64,000 bases of DNA from Terasakiella pusilla DSM 6293 (lineage in GTDB: Bacteria > Pseudomonadota > Alphaproteobacteria > Rhodospirillales > Terasakiellaceae): positions 62,001 to 126,000 of the forward strand of contig NZ_JHYO01000012.1 of assembly GCF_000688235.1 (NCBI RefSeq), read 5' to 3'. The translations under genes and the position numbers were made by a program. Of the stretch, positions 35,215 to 45,227 are shown piece after piece. Under the pieces are notes generated by a model. The model was not told where the DNA came from and did no database searches. It saw only the letters and a list, made by a program, of their open reading frames with translations. Numbering within the stretch: position 1 is the first letter of the stretch; every line of letters begins with the position of its first letter.

Positions 35215-37044
35215 ATGTCAGAACAACAAAACAAAAGTAAAGGCGGTCTGGGTACAAAGATCATCTTGCTCGTCGTCGTCCCCGTCCTGTTGATGGCGGT
35301 GTTAAACCTTGGGGTCAGCTATAAAACAGATACCCTGTTTGACACTACCCTGATGACGTTGAACAATAATGCGGATAACACCGACCGACTGCTTGGTGCC
35401 AGCAACGACGTCAGTAAAAGACTGGTTGTGGTGCGCGACCATTTTTCAACGCTCAACAATTTCCATCAAAAAAGCATCCTGCAACGTGATAACCGTGCGG
35501 TCAAAGAAACCCGCGCTTTACGCGATGCGACAGAAAATACATTTAATGATCTCGCCTTTTCCATTGAATACTTAAAACAAACCATCAACCAAACAGAGAT
35601 GATGCAAGGCGGCAGCGAAACCCAGAAAATGATCGAAAAGCGATTAAGATATCTGGAACGTACCGCAAAGACCCTGCCCAACATGTTTCAACTCTATCTG
35701 GAATCTAACGAACGTAGCCTTGAATTTTTAGGCAAACGACGTGCAGATAGTGCGGCAAACAACTTCATCTATGAAGAAGCCAGCCGTCAAAAAGTCATTC
35801 AGGATACACTGGACCATACGGCCTCCGTTCTGGATAACCTGCTTAACGATATCCGCCTTAGCGCAAACGACAAACGTACCAGCTTTAAAGACAAAGTCCT
35901 GGGCGAGTTGAATGAAACCTCTACCCTGAATTTTATCATTCTAGGTACGGTCTGCGTGGTTCTGGTCCTGATCAGTGTCGTTTTTGCCAACCGTAAAATC
36001 TCCAATCCACTCATCAACATGGTCAATGCCATGGGTCGTTTGAGTGAAGGGGATGTGGATGTGGATATTCCGCAAAAACAGAAAGATGAAATCGGGTCCA
36101 TGGCAAAAGCCCTTGAAGTCTTTAAAGGCAACCTGATTGAAACCCGCCGCGTGAGTGAAGAACGTGCACAGGAACGTGAACGGCTCGCCGCTGAACAACA
36201 AGCCCAGCGCAACGAACTGGCCGATGGTTTTGAAAGCAAGGTTGGGGAAATCGTCAACACCGTAGCCAGTGCCTCAAACCAATTGCAGTCCACCGCAAAA
36301 GGCATGAACGACATTGCAGCAACCAACCAACAACGCGCGAGCAACGCAACAGAAGCTGCAACACAGGCAACCACCAACGTCAACACCGTTGCCTCCGCAG
36401 CGGAAGAGCTGAGCAATTCCATCAACGAGATTTCTCGTCAAGTGGCGGAATCGTCCAGCATGGCAGCCCAAGCCGTGGAACAGGCGACAAACACCAATGT
36501 CACCATGCGCGAACTGGCAGAAGCCGCCAACAAGATCGGTCAGGTCATCAATCTGATTACCGATATTGCAGAACAGACCAACCTGCTGGCGCTTAACGCC
36601 ACCATCGAGGCCGCACGTGCCGGTGAAGCAGGTAAAGGCTTTGCGGTTGTCGCAAGTGAAGTGAAAAACCTTGCCAACCAAACGGCCAAAGCCACCGATG
36701 AAATCTCTTCACAGATCAACACCATTCAATCCACCACAAACAATGCCGTGGATGCCATTGATGAAGTGTCCAACATGATCAACCATATGAACGAGGTATC
36801 CTCTGCGATCGCCGCAGCGGTTGAACAACAAGGTGCCGCAACACAAGAGATTGCGACCAACGTTGAATCGGCTGCACACAGCACCCGTGATGCGTCAAGC
36901 GACATGTCTGAAGTTGTCCAAAGTGCCGAACAAAATGGGCAAGCGGCGAATGATGTGTTGCATGCGGCAGAGGCGCTATCGTCCCAAGCGGGCAATCTGC
37001 GCACGCAAGTTGACGAATTCCTCCAGCAGGTTCGTAACGGTTAA
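35215..37044 (+). CDS. Methyl-accepting chemotaxis protein
   Basis: A 609-aa chemoreceptor. Membrane segments lie near residues 15-33 and 238-258, flanking a helical periplasmic sensor of about 200 residues. A HAMP domain follows (about 259-312: [15 protein letters not shown]) and the signalling domain contains the hairpin tip sequence around [26 protein letters not shown] lies before the ATG. The sensor region has no family I can name; the partner protein at 34270 may bind it. Closed by a strong terminator. Confidence 0.93.
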   Translation: MSEQQNKSKGGLGTKIILLVVVPVLLMAVLNLGVSYKTDTLFDTTLMTLNNNADNTDRLLGASNDVSKRLVVVRDHFSTLNNFHQKSILQRDNRAVKETRALRDATENTFNDLAFSIEYLKQTINQTEMMQGGSETQKMIEKRLRYLERTAKTLPNMFQLYLESNERSLEFLGKRRADSAANNFIYEEASRQKVIQDTLDHTASVLDNLLNDIRLSANDKRTSFKDKVLGELNETSTLNFIILGTVCVVLVLISVVFANRKISNPLINMVNAMGRLSEGDVDVDIPQKQKDEIGSMAKALEVFKGNLIETRRVSEERAQERERLAAEQQAQRNELADGFESKVGEIVNTVASASNQLQSTAKGMNDIAATNQQRASNATEAATQATTNVNTVASAAEELSNSINEISRQVAESSSMAAQAVEQATNTNVTMRELAEAANKIGQVINLITDIAEQTNLLALNATIEAARAGEAGKGFAVVASEVKNLANQTAKATDEISSQINTIQSTTNNAVDAIDEVSNMINHMNEVSSAIAAAVEQQGAATQEIATNVESAAHSTRDASSDMSEVVQSAEQNGQAANDVLHAAEALSSQAGNLRTQVDEFLQQVRNG

Positions 37045-37060
37045 GTCACTGACCAAGTCA

Positions 37061-37096
37061 AAAAAAAGGGGAGCCATCTGGTTCCCCCTTTTTTTA
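37061..37096. terminator. Bidirectional terminator between the chemoreceptor and the 37094 gene
   Basis: GGGGAGCC and GGTTCCCC pair around ATCT, flanked by seven A on the left and seven T on the right, so it can stop transcripts from both sides. Confidence 0.88.
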
Positions 37097-37552
37097 TCCG
37101 GCTGACAGCATCTGCTTTTCAAACCCGATGACCGCGTAGAGCCCCGCCTGTTCGCGTCGGATGGGCGGTTTGGCATAACTGACATACAGTGTGATATCAG
37201 ACAGCATCAGGATATTTGCAATTTCAATCACATCTTCCTGCAGCATCTTGGCGGCCCATGCGGGCATCAACCACTGCAAAAACTGCGTCATTAGCTGATA
37301 CTGGCCCAATTGTGCCGCCGCCAGCATATTTAATAAACACCGTTCATCCTGCGTCATCGTCGGATAATTGAGAGAATGAAGCGCCACCGCCTTGCGGGCA
37401 CAATGGGACAGCATTTTCTTCAGGCGCATCAGTTTGGCGATATGGATATCGTCCAAACCACTGCCCTTCAAGGCTTTCGGGCAAGATCGTAAAATCCTCA
37501 GTGCTAGTGTCTCATCAAGGTCAATATAAGGCTGTTGCGCTCCAAACTGCAT
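37094..37552 (-). CDS. Unknown soluble protein
   Basis: A 152-aa protein, probably all-helical, with no signal peptide. AGGAGA six bases before the ATG at 37552 favours that start over the ATG one codon upstream. Recognisable phrases (DLDETLALRILRSCPKAL at the N-terminus, SHCARKAVALHSL in the middle) do not match a family I know. It stands alone between a shared terminator and msrQ. Confidence 0.7.
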   Translation of the reverse strand: MQFGAQQPYIDLDETLALRILRSCPKALKGSGLDDIHIAKLMRLKKMLSHCARKAVALHSLNYPTMTQDERCLLNMLAAAQLGQYQLMTQFLQWLMPAWAAKMLQEDVIEIANILMLSDITLYVSYAKPPIRREQAGLYAVIGFEKQMLSAG

Positions 37553-37620
37553 CATTCTCTCCTGTTAGGTTGAAGATTAAATAACGCAATTAATAACTAC
37601 TTGCAATAAATATTATCCCC

Positions 37621-38244
37621 CTAGCCGGAAGAGGAGGAACCGCTGCCCCGCAACATAGCCTGTGGTAAAGCGCGATAGGCCCGTTCTGCGAGCAGAATTC
37701 CTAAAATCACCGCATAAATGAGTGGTTCGCGCACATCCGCCTTCACCAACAAGAAGAAATGAACCACCGCCGCAATCGCAATGGGGTAAACCAGTTTATG
37801 AAGCTTTTTCCACCGCGCCCCGCCCAGCTTGCGCACCATAATTTTGGGGGATGTGACAGCCAGCGGAATCAAGGTCAGCAAGGCCCCCATGCCAATGGTG
37901 ATATAGGGTCGTTTGACGATATCTTTCCAGATGGTATTCCAGTCAAAGAAGTGATCCACCCCCACATAGATGGACAGATGGAGAAACGCGTAGAAGAACG
38001 CAAACAGACCGATCATCCGGCGATAGCGCATCCCCCACGCCCAGCCAAACACACGACGCGCCGGACTGATGGCGAGGCCAAGCAGTAAAAACCGCAAGGC
38101 CCAATCTCCCAGATCGCGTAAAATCGTTTCAATCGGGTTCGCCCCCAACAAACCGTTCAGCGTGCCATAGACCAACCATAAGGCTGGCCCCAGACAGGCG
38201 AGAAACACGAACGGTTTAATCGGGAACTTCTTTTGACGGGCCAT
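37621..38244 (-). CDS. msrQ: MsrQ, heme-binding membrane subunit of the methionine sulfoxide reductase system
   Basis: A 207-aa protein of the ferric-reductase-like (YedZ) family with five to six hydrophobic segments. Heme-ligand histidines are expected in FAFFYAFLHLSIYVG, WKKLHKLVYP and AAVVHFF. It passes electrons from the quinone pool or a flavin reductase to MsrP. The ATG overlaps the msrP stop (TAATG). The Ser/Gly tail is low complexity. Confidence 0.93.
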   Translation of the reverse strand: MARQKKFPIKPFVFLACLGPALWLVYGTLNGLLGANPIETILRDLGDWALRFLLLGLAISPARRVFGWAWGMRYRRMIGLFAFFYAFLHLSIYVGVDHFFDWNTIWKDIVKRPYITIGMGALLTLIPLAVTSPKIMVRKLGGARWKKLHKLVYPIAIAAVVHFFLLVKADVREPLIYAVILGILLAERAYRALPQAMLRGSGSSSSG

Positions 38245-39188
38245 TAAAAGTTCGCCTTCAAATCCATCCCTTTATACAGGGACGCCACCTCATCCGCATA
38301 TCCGTTGAACGGCAGGGTCGGCTGACGGAAGAATTGACCGATGCGGCGTTCTTTTGCCTGACTCCAACGCGGATGATCCACCGCCGGGTTCACGTTGGCG
38401 TAAAAGCCATATTCATTGGGGGCTTGCTGCATCCATGTGGAGGTCGGTTGCTGGTCGGTAAAACGAATACGGACAATAGATTTGATGCTTTTAAAGCCAT
38501 ATTTCCACGGCACGACCAAACGCAACGGCGCACCGTTCTGCGGCGGCAATTCCTCCCCAAAAACGCCCGTTGCCATCAGCGTCAGCGGGTGCATGGCTTC
38601 ATCCATACGCAGACCTTCTGTATAAGGCCACGGAACAATGGGATAGTTCTGCCCCGGAAAACGTTTTTTATCCACTAACGTCGTGAATTCGACATATTTC
38701 GCCTTTGAATTTGGCTCAAACTTCTCAAGGATACTGGAAAGCTGCACCCCCACCCACGGCACCACCATGGACCATGCTTCCACACAGCGCAGGCGATAGA
38801 TGCGCTCTTCCTGCTGGAACTTACTCAGCAGGTCTTCAATATCCAACTGACCGGGCTTGTCGCACAACCCATCCACAGTCACCGACCAAGGCCGGGACTC
38901 GAAAGTCGCGGAATTATCCATCGGATCCGTTTTTCCGGTCCCGAATTCATAAAAATTATTATAGCCCGTCACTTCGTCATATTTGTTAACAGGCTCATCG
39001 GTGCTGAACGGGCTTTTGATTAAATTTTTAAACTTCTTGGGCATCGCCGCCGACACGGACCATGGAAACAAGGCCGCCCCCGCCAAGGCCGCACCACCTT
39101 GCAAGAAGGAACGTCGGTTCAGGTACGTTGATTTTGAGGTGATCTCAAACGACTTCGGGTCACTGGCGATGCTATTTCTAATCAACAT
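38244..39188 (-). CDS. msrP: MsrP, periplasmic protein-methionine-sulfoxide reductase (molybdoenzyme)
   Basis: A 314-aa protein. A Tat signal is visible (NRRSFLQGG, twin Arg at 25-26, then an Ala-rich hydrophobic stretch). The molybdopterin-domain Cys is C135 in [34 protein letters not shown] and [11 protein letters not shown] are family blocks. It repairs oxidised methionines in envelope proteins. Start at 39188 gives the family's normal length; the 98-codon upstream extension reads antisense through slyX and is not credible. Confidence 0.93.
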   Translation of the reverse strand: MLIRNSIASDPKSFEITSKSTYLNRRSFLQGGAALAGAALFPWSVSAAMPKKFKNLIKSPFSTDEPVNKYDEVTGYNNFYEFGTGKTDPMDNSATFESRPWSVTVDGLCDKPGQLDIEDLLSKFQQEERIYRLRCVEAWSMVVPWVGVQLSSILEKFEPNSKAKYVEFTTLVDKKRFPGQNYPIVPWPYTEGLRMDEAMHPLTLMATGVFGEELPPQNGAPLRLVVPWKYGFKSIKSIVRIRFTDQQPTSTWMQQAPNEYGFYANVNPAVDHPRWSQAKERRIGQFFRQPTLPFNGYADEVASLYKGMDLKANF

Positions 39189-39284
39189 AGGTTCTCTCAC
39201 TTTTAAAAAGGTTAGCTGCTTCCTACTGTAATATGGTAAACAATCTCGCGCCCCCAACATTTGATAACTTTTTCGTGAGCAGAC

Positions 39285-39488
39285 ATGAGTATTGAAGAGA
39301 GGATCACCGATCTGGAAATCCGCCTGACCCATCAGGAGGACACCATTGACGATCTCAATAAAACCGTGTTTGAACAGTGGCAAACCATCGAACGTCAAGG
39401 CAAGGAAATCGAAGCTTTGAAACAACGGCTCAGAACCTTTACTCAGGCTGAGATCGACGATGCGCCCTACCTGCCGCCTCATTATTAG
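39285..39488 (+). CDS. slyX: SlyX family protein
   Basis: A 67-aa coiled-coil protein (residues 1-50: [19 protein letters not shown]) ending in the family's PPHY tail. Divergent from msrP. Function not well defined in the family. Confidence 0.88.
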   Translation: MSIEERITDLEIRLTHQEDTIDDLNKTVFEQWQTIERQGKEIEALKQRLRTFTQAEIDDAPYLPPHY

Positions 39489-39503
39489 TGAAAGGACGAG
39501 GGA

Positions 39504-39746
39504 ATGATCAAATATAGCTTACGCTGCGGCGAAGGTCACGTTTTCACAGACTGGTTTCAAAGCTCCGGCACGTTTGATACCATGCGCGATGCTGGGGAAC
39601 TTACCTGCCCTGAATGCGGATCTCACGATGTCGCAAAAACCATCATGGCCCCCAATGTCGCCGCCGCTGCCAGCCAAAGCGCACCAGCCTGTGCCTCCGC
39701 CCCCATGTGCGGCAATACCGGTTGCCCGGGGATGCAAAACGCATGA
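39504..39746 (+). CDS. Short DUF1178-like zinc-ribbon protein
   Basis: An 80-aa protein. The N-terminus [18 protein letters not shown] and the [19 protein letters not shown] ribbon match DUF1178, which is usually about 140-150 aa. Here the long middle is missing, and the tail has two further cysteines ([10 protein letters not shown]). It may be a natural short form. It overlaps the DUF423 gene by ATGA. Confidence 0.78.
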   Translation: MIKYSLRCGEGHVFTDWFQSSGTFDTMRDAGELTCPECGSHDVAKTIMAPNVAAAASQSAPACASAPMCGNTGCPGMQNA

Positions 39747-40120
39747 GACTTTCCCTGATCCTTGCAGGCCTTTTTGGCGCCAGCGCCGTTGCCATCGGGG
39801 CTGTATCTGCCCATGCCGACCTGTCTGAGTATGGGCGCACCCTCGTTGACAAAGGCGTTCTCTATCAGTTTATCCATACACTCGCGATCGTCGCGACCGC
39901 TGCTTTCGGTGTAGAAAAGTCCAAGTTGCTGTTGGTGGCGCAAGCTTTGTTCACTCTTGGCATTTTGCTCTTCTGCGGAAGCTTATATAGTCTTGGATTT
40001 GCTGAAACACGCCTGTTTGGCAATTCAGCCCCCTTGGGGGGAACGTCCTTTATCCTGGGCTGGCTTTTCCTTGCCGCCTATGGGTTTATGTACGCTCGAC
40101 CACGCCCGTCCCAGCCGTAG
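39743..40120 (+). CDS. DUF423 family inner-membrane protein
   Basis: A 125-aa protein with four hydrophobic segments. GLFGASAVAIGAVSAHA, YQFIHTLAIV and the GGTSFILGWLFLA end identify the DUF423 (YgdD-like) family. Start at 39743 is coupled to the upstream stop. The last 35 bp overlap the convergent gene at 40086. Confidence 0.88.
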   Translation: MRLSLILAGLFGASAVAIGAVSAHADLSEYGRTLVDKGVLYQFIHTLAIVATAAFGVEKSKLLLVAQALFTLGILLFCGSLYSLGFAETRLFGNSAPLGGTSFILGWLFLAAYGFMYARPRPSQP

Positions 40121-40502
40121 CCGTATCGGTTAACGCCATGGTCACGCCCGGCATTTTACCCTTCAAGACATTATGATGGTATTTAACCGTCATTGCCAAC
40201 CCGCCGAATTTGGTCGGAGACAGCATCTTGTGTCCTGCTTTAGGTAACGGGATACCGATCTGTTTTGAAAACAGAACCATAATGGCGACAGTTGTTGCAT
40301 GATCAAAGACCAGGCGGGTAATCTCGTCCTTCATGGGACAGGAGACTTTGGCAACCACACTAAAATCCTCACCGCCCATAACCCGTATGCCGCTGACACG
40401 ACTGTCCGTCGCCTCCCCCCCAGTGGTTCGGGAGTGATAGAGCGACAAGGCATGACGCAGCTCAATTTCTGAATATTCTATTCGTCTAACTTCTTTTGGC
40501 AT
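40086..40502 (-). CDS. Unknown small protein, paralogue A
   Basis: A 138-aa protein related to the product of 40660-40974. Both start E(V/I)R(R/K)(I/L)E(Y/F)S..E(I/V)..AL..(Y/F), both have a central hydrophobic helix (TVAIMVLFSKQIGIPLPKAG here) and an IP(L/V)PK(A/S)G(H/Q)K block. This copy has a 25-residue C-terminal extension. GAGAGG lies before the ATG. No family recognised. The pair suggests a lineage-specific duplication. Confidence 0.72.
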   Translation of the reverse strand: MPKEVRRIEYSEIELRHALSLYHSRTTGGEATDSRVSGIRVMGGEDFSVVAKVSCPMKDEITRLVFDHATTVAIMVLFSKQIGIPLPKAGHKMLSPTKFGGLAMTVKYHHNVLKGKMPGVTMALTDTATAGTGVVERT

Positions 40503-40587
40503 AACATGCCTCTCATAAAGGAGATCTAGATATAGTTATGCCCTAAATCGATAATAAGTATCCTCCCCTATTTAGAGGAGAAAAAGA

Positions 40588-40625
40588 CAAAAAAAGAGAG
40601 CAATTTCAAATAGAAATTACTCTCT
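40588..40625 (-). terminator. Intrinsic terminator after paralogue B
   Basis: On the minus strand AGAGAGTAATTTC and GAAATTGCTCTCT pair at 12 of 13 positions around a five-base loop, followed by seven T. Confidence 0.85.
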
Positions 40626-40659
40626 ATATAACTTTTAAAACTTAAAGTTAAGAGGCACC

Positions 40660-40974
40660 CTAACCATGACGGATATAGAGGATAACCTTTTCACCTTCCG
40701 CCTTTACGATTTTTTGCCCACTCTTGGGAACCGGAATTTCGCTTTGCTGACAAAAAACCAGTAAAGCTGTCAGAATATCTTTATCACGCAAAGGATATTG
40801 AATTTCCTGATCCCCTTGAAAGAAAGCACTGAACCGGCTGGAAGAGTTCGGATCACTCACCATACGGATCAGGACGCTTTGCGGAATCCCCTGCCCTGTC
40901 TTGGCACAAAATACCCGTAAGGCGTTTTCCACTTCAGGCAGACTAAATTCCAGCTTTCTTATTTCCTGCGCCAT
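40660..40974 (-). CDS. Unknown small protein, paralogue B
   Basis: A 104-aa protein homologous to paralogue A (LEFSLPEVENALRVF, VFCQQSEIPVPKSGQKIV). It starts at the ATG at 40974 with AGGA just upstream, 28 bp after polA; the longer frame from 41058 overlaps polA. A strong terminator follows, so paralogue A must have its own promoter in 40503-40587. Function unknown. Confidence 0.72.
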   Translation of the reverse strand: MAQEIRKLEFSLPEVENALRVFCAKTGQGIPQSVLIRMVSDPNSSSRFSAFFQGDQEIQYPLRDKDILTALLVFCQQSEIPVPKSGQKIVKAEGEKVILYIRHG

Positions 40975-41002
40975 CTTTCCTGTCCCTCCTGTCCCACGAC
41001 TC

Positions 41003-43837
41003 CTAATGGGCCTCCTGCCAATTTTTGCCTGTGCCGATATCAACAACCAGCGGCACACTCAACTGCGCAGCACTTTCCATGACGTCTTTCAGAATCTCGC
41101 GGGTCTTTTGTTCTTCTTCAGGCAGAACTTCCAGAACCAATTCATCATGCACCTGCAACAACAGTTTTGTCGACAGACCAGCTGCTATCAACGCATCCGG
41201 CAGACGCACCATCGCGCGCTTAATAATATCAGCAGCCCCGCCCTGAATGGGGGCGTTGATCGCCGCGCGTTCCGCCATCGCGCGGATGGCGCCGTTTTTA
41301 TCATCAATACCGGGGATAAAGCATTTGCGACCAAACAAGGTTTTTACATAGCCAAATTCCTTGGCCTCTTCCTTGGCATTGTCCATAAAGTCGCGGATAC
41401 CGGGATATTTTTCAAAGTAAGCCGTGATATAATCTTTGGCTTCGTCATTGGTGATCCCCAACTGTTTTGCCAGACCATATTGCGATTGCCCGTAAATAAT
41501 CCCGAAGTTGATCGCCTTGGCATTACGGCGCACCATCGGGTCCATCCCTTCCACCGGCACCCCAAACACTTGAGACGCGGTCATGGCGTGGATATCCACC
41601 CCATCGGTAAAGGCCTGTTTCAAGGCGCCAATTTCCGCCACATGGGCAAGCAGACGTAATTCAATCTGCGAATAGTCAGCCGCCATCAAAATCTTGCCTT
41701 CTTCCGCAATAAAGGCATGGCGGATCCGACGCCCTGCTTCGCTGCGGATCGGAATATTCTGCAAGTTTGGATCACTGGAACTTAAGCGCCCGGTCGAGGT
41801 CACCGCCTGCTGGAACGACGTATGCACCCGCCCTGTCTTGGGGTTGACTTGCGCGATCAAGGCATCGGCATAGGTGCTCTTCAGCTTGGACAGCTGACGC
41901 CATTCAATCATCTTGGTCGGGATTTCGTGCCCCTCAGCTGCCAATTTTTCAAGGATCGTGACACTGGTTTGATACGCCCCTGTCTTGCCCTTTTTACCAC
42001 CGGGCAGGCCCAGATCATCAAACAGGACTTCCCCCAACTGCTTGGGCGATCCGATGTTAAATTCTTTACCCGCAAGCGTGTGAATTTCGCCTTCCAGCTC
42101 TGCCAAGCGGGTGGCAAATTCTTCACTGATGGCGCGCAGCTCCTGCACATCCACCTTAATGCCATTGGTTTCCATCAAAGCCAAAATCGGGATCAACGGA
42201 CGTTCCATGGTTTCATAGAGCGTCACGTTCTTTTCTGCCGCCAATGTGGGTTTTAACAGTTTATGTAGGCGAAGCGTGATGTCCGCATCTTCCGCGGCAT
42301 ACTCCAGCGCCTTATCCAGTTCTACCTGATCAAAGGTAATCTGTTTTTTACCTGTGCCACACACATCCTTAAACGGGATCGGTGTAATATCAAAATGCAG
42401 CTCCGACAGCTCGTCCATCCCATGCTTATGCATGGCGCCATCATTGATGTAAGACAGCACCATGGTGTCATCAATCGGGCTGACCTTAATGCCACCATTA
42501 TCCGGGTTTGCCAGCACCAACAGATCATACTTGATGTTCTGTCCCACTTTCAAAACCGTCTGAGCTTCCAACAAAGGTTTTAGAATCTCGATCGCCTGAT
42601 CAAAGGGTACTTGTTCCGGGGCGCTGACTTCTGCTTCCCCATCGCCAAACAAAGATGACTGTTCCGGCTGTCCCGACACATGGCGCAACGGAATATAACA
42701 GGCCGACCCCACTGCATAGGATAAAGACACACCGACCAAGCGCGCACGCGTGGCGTTTAGGCTATCCGTTTCCGTATCCACGGCAACCACGCCCGCAACC
42801 ATTGCCGCATCCACCCAGCGTTGCAGGTCAGCCGCTGTCTGGACCAGCTCATATTTTTTCTCACTCGGGCACAGCTGCGCCACCGATGGGATTGCCACAT
42901 CGCCGTCACTGCGGGCCTGATGTTGTTCTTTGCATTCAACTTCCACCCCAAATTTTGCGGCGATGCGCGGAATGAGGGATTTAAAGGATTGTTCTTCAAA
43001 GAAATTAATCAGTTTTTCCGCGTCAAACTGCTGATTGGCAAAAGACTCCAGCGGCACCTCTACCGGCACATCCTGACACAGGGTCACCAACTCTTTAGAC
43101 ACACGTGCCTGTTCTGCCTGTTCGATCAAACGTTCGCGGCGTTTTGTCTGCTTAATCTCGCCAGCGCGTTCGAGCAGCGTTTCCAGATCGCCATATTCTG
43201 TGATCAATTGTGCGGCTGTTTTCGGGCCAATACCTTCAACGCCCGGCACGTTATCAGATTTATCCCCGCTGAGCGCCTGCACATCGATAACTCGGTCCGG
43301 TCCCACGCCAAACTTTTCCACCACCTCGTCATAGGTGATGACTTTATTTTTCATGGTATCCAGCATGGAGATATTTTCATCCACCAGCTGCATCAAGTCT
43401 TTATCAATCGACACAATCGTGACCTGCGCCCCCATGCGGGAGGCTTGCTTGGCATAGGTCGCAATCAGGTCGTCTGCCTCATAGCCCGCCATTTCAACGC
43501 GCGCGACGTTAAACGCCTCCACGGCTTGGCGCACCAGATCAAACTGCGGGATCAGGTCTTCCGGCGGTGGCGGACGATGGGCTTTATATTCTGGATAGAT
43601 ATCATTACGGAACGTCTTTCGCGCCGTATCAAACACCACGGCAATATGATCCGCGTCCGTGTCGCTCAACAACTTCATCAGCATGGAGCAGAATCCATAA
43701 AGCGCGCCCACAGGTGTGCCGTCTTTACGGGTCATACGATTGCGCATATTGGCAAAATACGCACGGAAAATAAAGCTGGACCCGTCAATCAGATAAACGT
43801 GTTCCGGCTTGGTCGGTGTGTTTGATGTATCAGTCAT
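41003..43837 (-). CDS. polA: DNA polymerase I
   Basis: A 944-aa protein with all three modules. The 5'-3' exonuclease covers about residues 1-300 (YLIDGSSFIFRAYFA, GYEADDLIATYA, SGDKSDNVPGVEGIG). The 3'-5' exonuclease is present with the acidic motif VVAVDTETDSLN near residue 355. The polymerase domain (about 540-944) has MAADYSQIELRLLAH, RRNAKAINFGIIYG and LQVHDELVLEV. It works in Okazaki fragment processing and repair. Intact proofreading motif. Confidence 0.97.
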   Translation of the reverse strand: MTDTSNTPTKPEHVYLIDGSSFIFRAYFANMRNRMTRKDGTPVGALYGFCSMLMKLLSDTDADHIAVVFDTARKTFRNDIYPEYKAHRPPPPEDLIPQFDLVRQAVEAFNVARVEMAGYEADDLIATYAKQASRMGAQVTIVSIDKDLMQLVDENISMLDTMKNKVITYDEVVEKFGVGPDRVIDVQALSGDKSDNVPGVEGIGPKTAAQLITEYGDLETLLERAGEIKQTKRRERLIEQAEQARVSKELVTLCQDVPVEVPLESFANQQFDAEKLINFFEEQSFKSLIPRIAAKFGVEVECKEQHQARSDGDVAIPSVAQLCPSEKKYELVQTAADLQRWVDAAMVAGVVAVDTETDSLNATRARLVGVSLSYAVGSACYIPLRHVSGQPEQSSLFGDGEAEVSAPEQVPFDQAIEILKPLLEAQTVLKVGQNIKYDLLVLANPDNGGIKVSPIDDTMVLSYINDGAMHKHGMDELSELHFDITPIPFKDVCGTGKKQITFDQVELDKALEYAAEDADITLRLHKLLKPTLAAEKNVTLYETMERPLIPILALMETNGIKVDVQELRAISEEFATRLAELEGEIHTLAGKEFNIGSPKQLGEVLFDDLGLPGGKKGKTGAYQTSVTILEKLAAEGHEIPTKMIEWRQLSKLKSTYADALIAQVNPKTGRVHTSFQQAVTSTGRLSSSDPNLQNIPIRSEAGRRIRHAFIAEEGKILMAADYSQIELRLLAHVAEIGALKQAFTDGVDIHAMTASQVFGVPVEGMDPMVRRNAKAINFGIIYGQSQYGLAKQLGITNDEAKDYITAYFEKYPGIRDFMDNAKEEAKEFGYVKTLFGRKCFIPGIDDKNGAIRAMAERAAINAPIQGGAADIIKRAMVRLPDALIAAGLSTKLLLQVHDELVLEVLPEEEQKTREILKDVMESAAQLSVPLVVDIGTGKNWQEAH

Positions 43838-43890
43838 AAAGCTGACTATAGCGAAGCTTTAATCAAGCACAAGAAAGAAAGTAGAAGGCT

Positions 43891-43932
43891 TAAAAAAAGA
43901 AGGTTCCCGCATGACTTGACGCGGAAACCTTC
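43891..43932 (-). terminator. Intrinsic terminator after the zinc-finger gene
   Basis: GAAGGTTTCCGC and GCGGGAACCTTC pair at 11 of 12 positions on the minus strand, followed by seven T. Confidence 0.88.
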
Positions 43933-43962
43933 GTAAACTAAATCCTGTTAGAAAGCTGTGAC

Positions 43963-44145
43963 CTAATGCCCGTGCAAGGTCGCGCCTTCTTTCAATTTAT
44001 AAGTCTTGGAGCAATAAGGACAGACGACTTTATATCCGTCTTCCGGCTTCAGGCTTAGGAATACCCGCGGGTGGCCAGCTGCGCCGCCTTCCCCATCACA
44101 TGCAACGGATGCAGTTTCAACCTCGATGATTTCTTCAGGCTTCAT
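43963..44145 (-). CDS. CHCC-type zinc-finger protein (NDUFS6-like)
   Basis: A 60-aa protein with Cys16, His/Cys pattern GHPRVFLSL and CPYCSKTY, the signature of the zf-CHCC family to which the complex I subunit NDUFS6 belongs. Common in alphaproteobacteria as a free-standing gene. Transcribed alone and closed by a strong terminator. Confidence 0.87.
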   Translation of the reverse strand: MKPEEIIEVETASVACDGEGGAAGHPRVFLSLKPEDGYKVVCPYCSKTYKLKEGATLHGH

Positions 44146-44225
44146 TATTGCCCCCTAAAAACATTGTAATAAATTTAACTGAATGATACCGATTGCCGAC
44201 TAAATTTACAACCGGAGCAAATTTC

Positions 44226-45227
44226 GTGACAGCTTCTATAGCGCAAAAAAACACCGATGGCACCCCAAATCCTCAACCTGATGCAGCGATTGAGGTGAAA
44301 AATCTCTCCAAGATTTACAAGGGGTCTTATGGACAGCCCGAAAAGCATGCGTTGAAGGATGTCTCACTTACAATCCCGCGCGGATCGTTTTTTGCACTGT
44401 TGGGGCCAAACGGGGCTGGCAAGTCAACCTTCATCAACATCTTGGCGGGCCTTGTGACAAAAACATCCGGGGACGCCCAAATCTGGGGCTACGACATCGA
44501 AGATCAAATGCGTGCCGCGCGTCGCTCCATCGGGATTGTCCCGCAGGAACTTAACCTCGACCCGTTTTTCACCCCACGTGAATTGCTGGAAGTCCAAGCC
44601 GGTCTTTATGGTGTGCCACAACATCTGCGCCGCACCGACGAAATTTTAGAAGCGGTGGGCCTGAGTGATAAAGCCAAATCCTATGCCCGCACCCTATCCG
44701 GCGGGATGCGCCGGCGCTTGCTGGTCGCCAAGGCCATGGTCCATTCCCCGCACATTCTGGTGCTGGATGAGCCAACCGCCGGGGTGGATATCGAACTGCG
44801 CATCCAGCTTTGGGATTATGTACGCGAGCTTAACCGCATGGGCACAACCGTCCTTCTGACCACCCACTATCTGGAAGAAGCCGAGGAACTGTGCGACAAA
44901 GTTGCCATCATCAACCATGGTCGCTTGGTTGCGTGCGACGAAACAAGCACGCTCCTGTCCAAAATGGATGCGAAAGAACTGATCGTCTCCATTAGCGAGG
45001 AACTAACGGACGTGCCCGCCTCTTTACGTGGCTTTGGCTATAACGTCACTTTGCAACCGGGCAACCGTTTGTCGTTCCAGTACAGTCCAAGTAAAGTAGA
45101 GATTGCAAAGATTTTCGAACTGGTGCATGAAGCAAAGCTCACCATTACGGATCTCACAACCGAAGAAAGCGATCTTGAGGACCTCTTCCTCAGGCTCACA
45201 CGCCAAGATAATGCTGAACACGCTTAA
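44226..45227 (+). CDS. ABC transporter ATP-binding protein, ABC-2 (DrrA/YadG) type
   Basis: A 333-aa ATPase. Walker A GPNGAGKST, signature LSGGMRRRL, Walker B ILVLDEPTAGVD and the H-loop TTHYLEEAEEL are complete; the last 80 residues form the extra C-terminal domain of export ATPases. The start is taken as GTG at 44226 with CGGAG nine bases upstream; a TTG at 44193 is less likely. No ABC-2 permease gene is adjacent, so it must pair with one elsewhere. It overlaps the next gene by 17 bp. Confidence 0.88.
   Translation: MTASIAQKNTDGTPNPQPDAAIEVKNLSKIYKGSYGQPEKHALKDVSLTIPRGSFFALLGPNGAGKSTFINILAGLVTKTSGDAQIWGYDIEDQMRAARRSIGIVPQELNLDPFFTPRELLEVQAGLYGVPQHLRRTDEILEAVGLSDKAKSYARTLSGGMRRRLLVAKAMVHSPHILVLDEPTAGVDIELRIQLWDYVRELNRMGTTVLLTTHYLEEAEELCDKVAIINHGRLVACDETSTLLSKMDAKELIVSISEELTDVPASLRGFGYNVTLQPGNRLSFQYSPSKVEIAKIFELVHEAKLTITDLTTEESDLEDLFLRLTRQDNAEHA

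Noticed and set aside
38244-39482. 412-codon version of MsrP
   Set aside because: The extra 98 codons run antisense through slyX and place the Tat signal in the middle of the protein. The start at 39188 is preferred.
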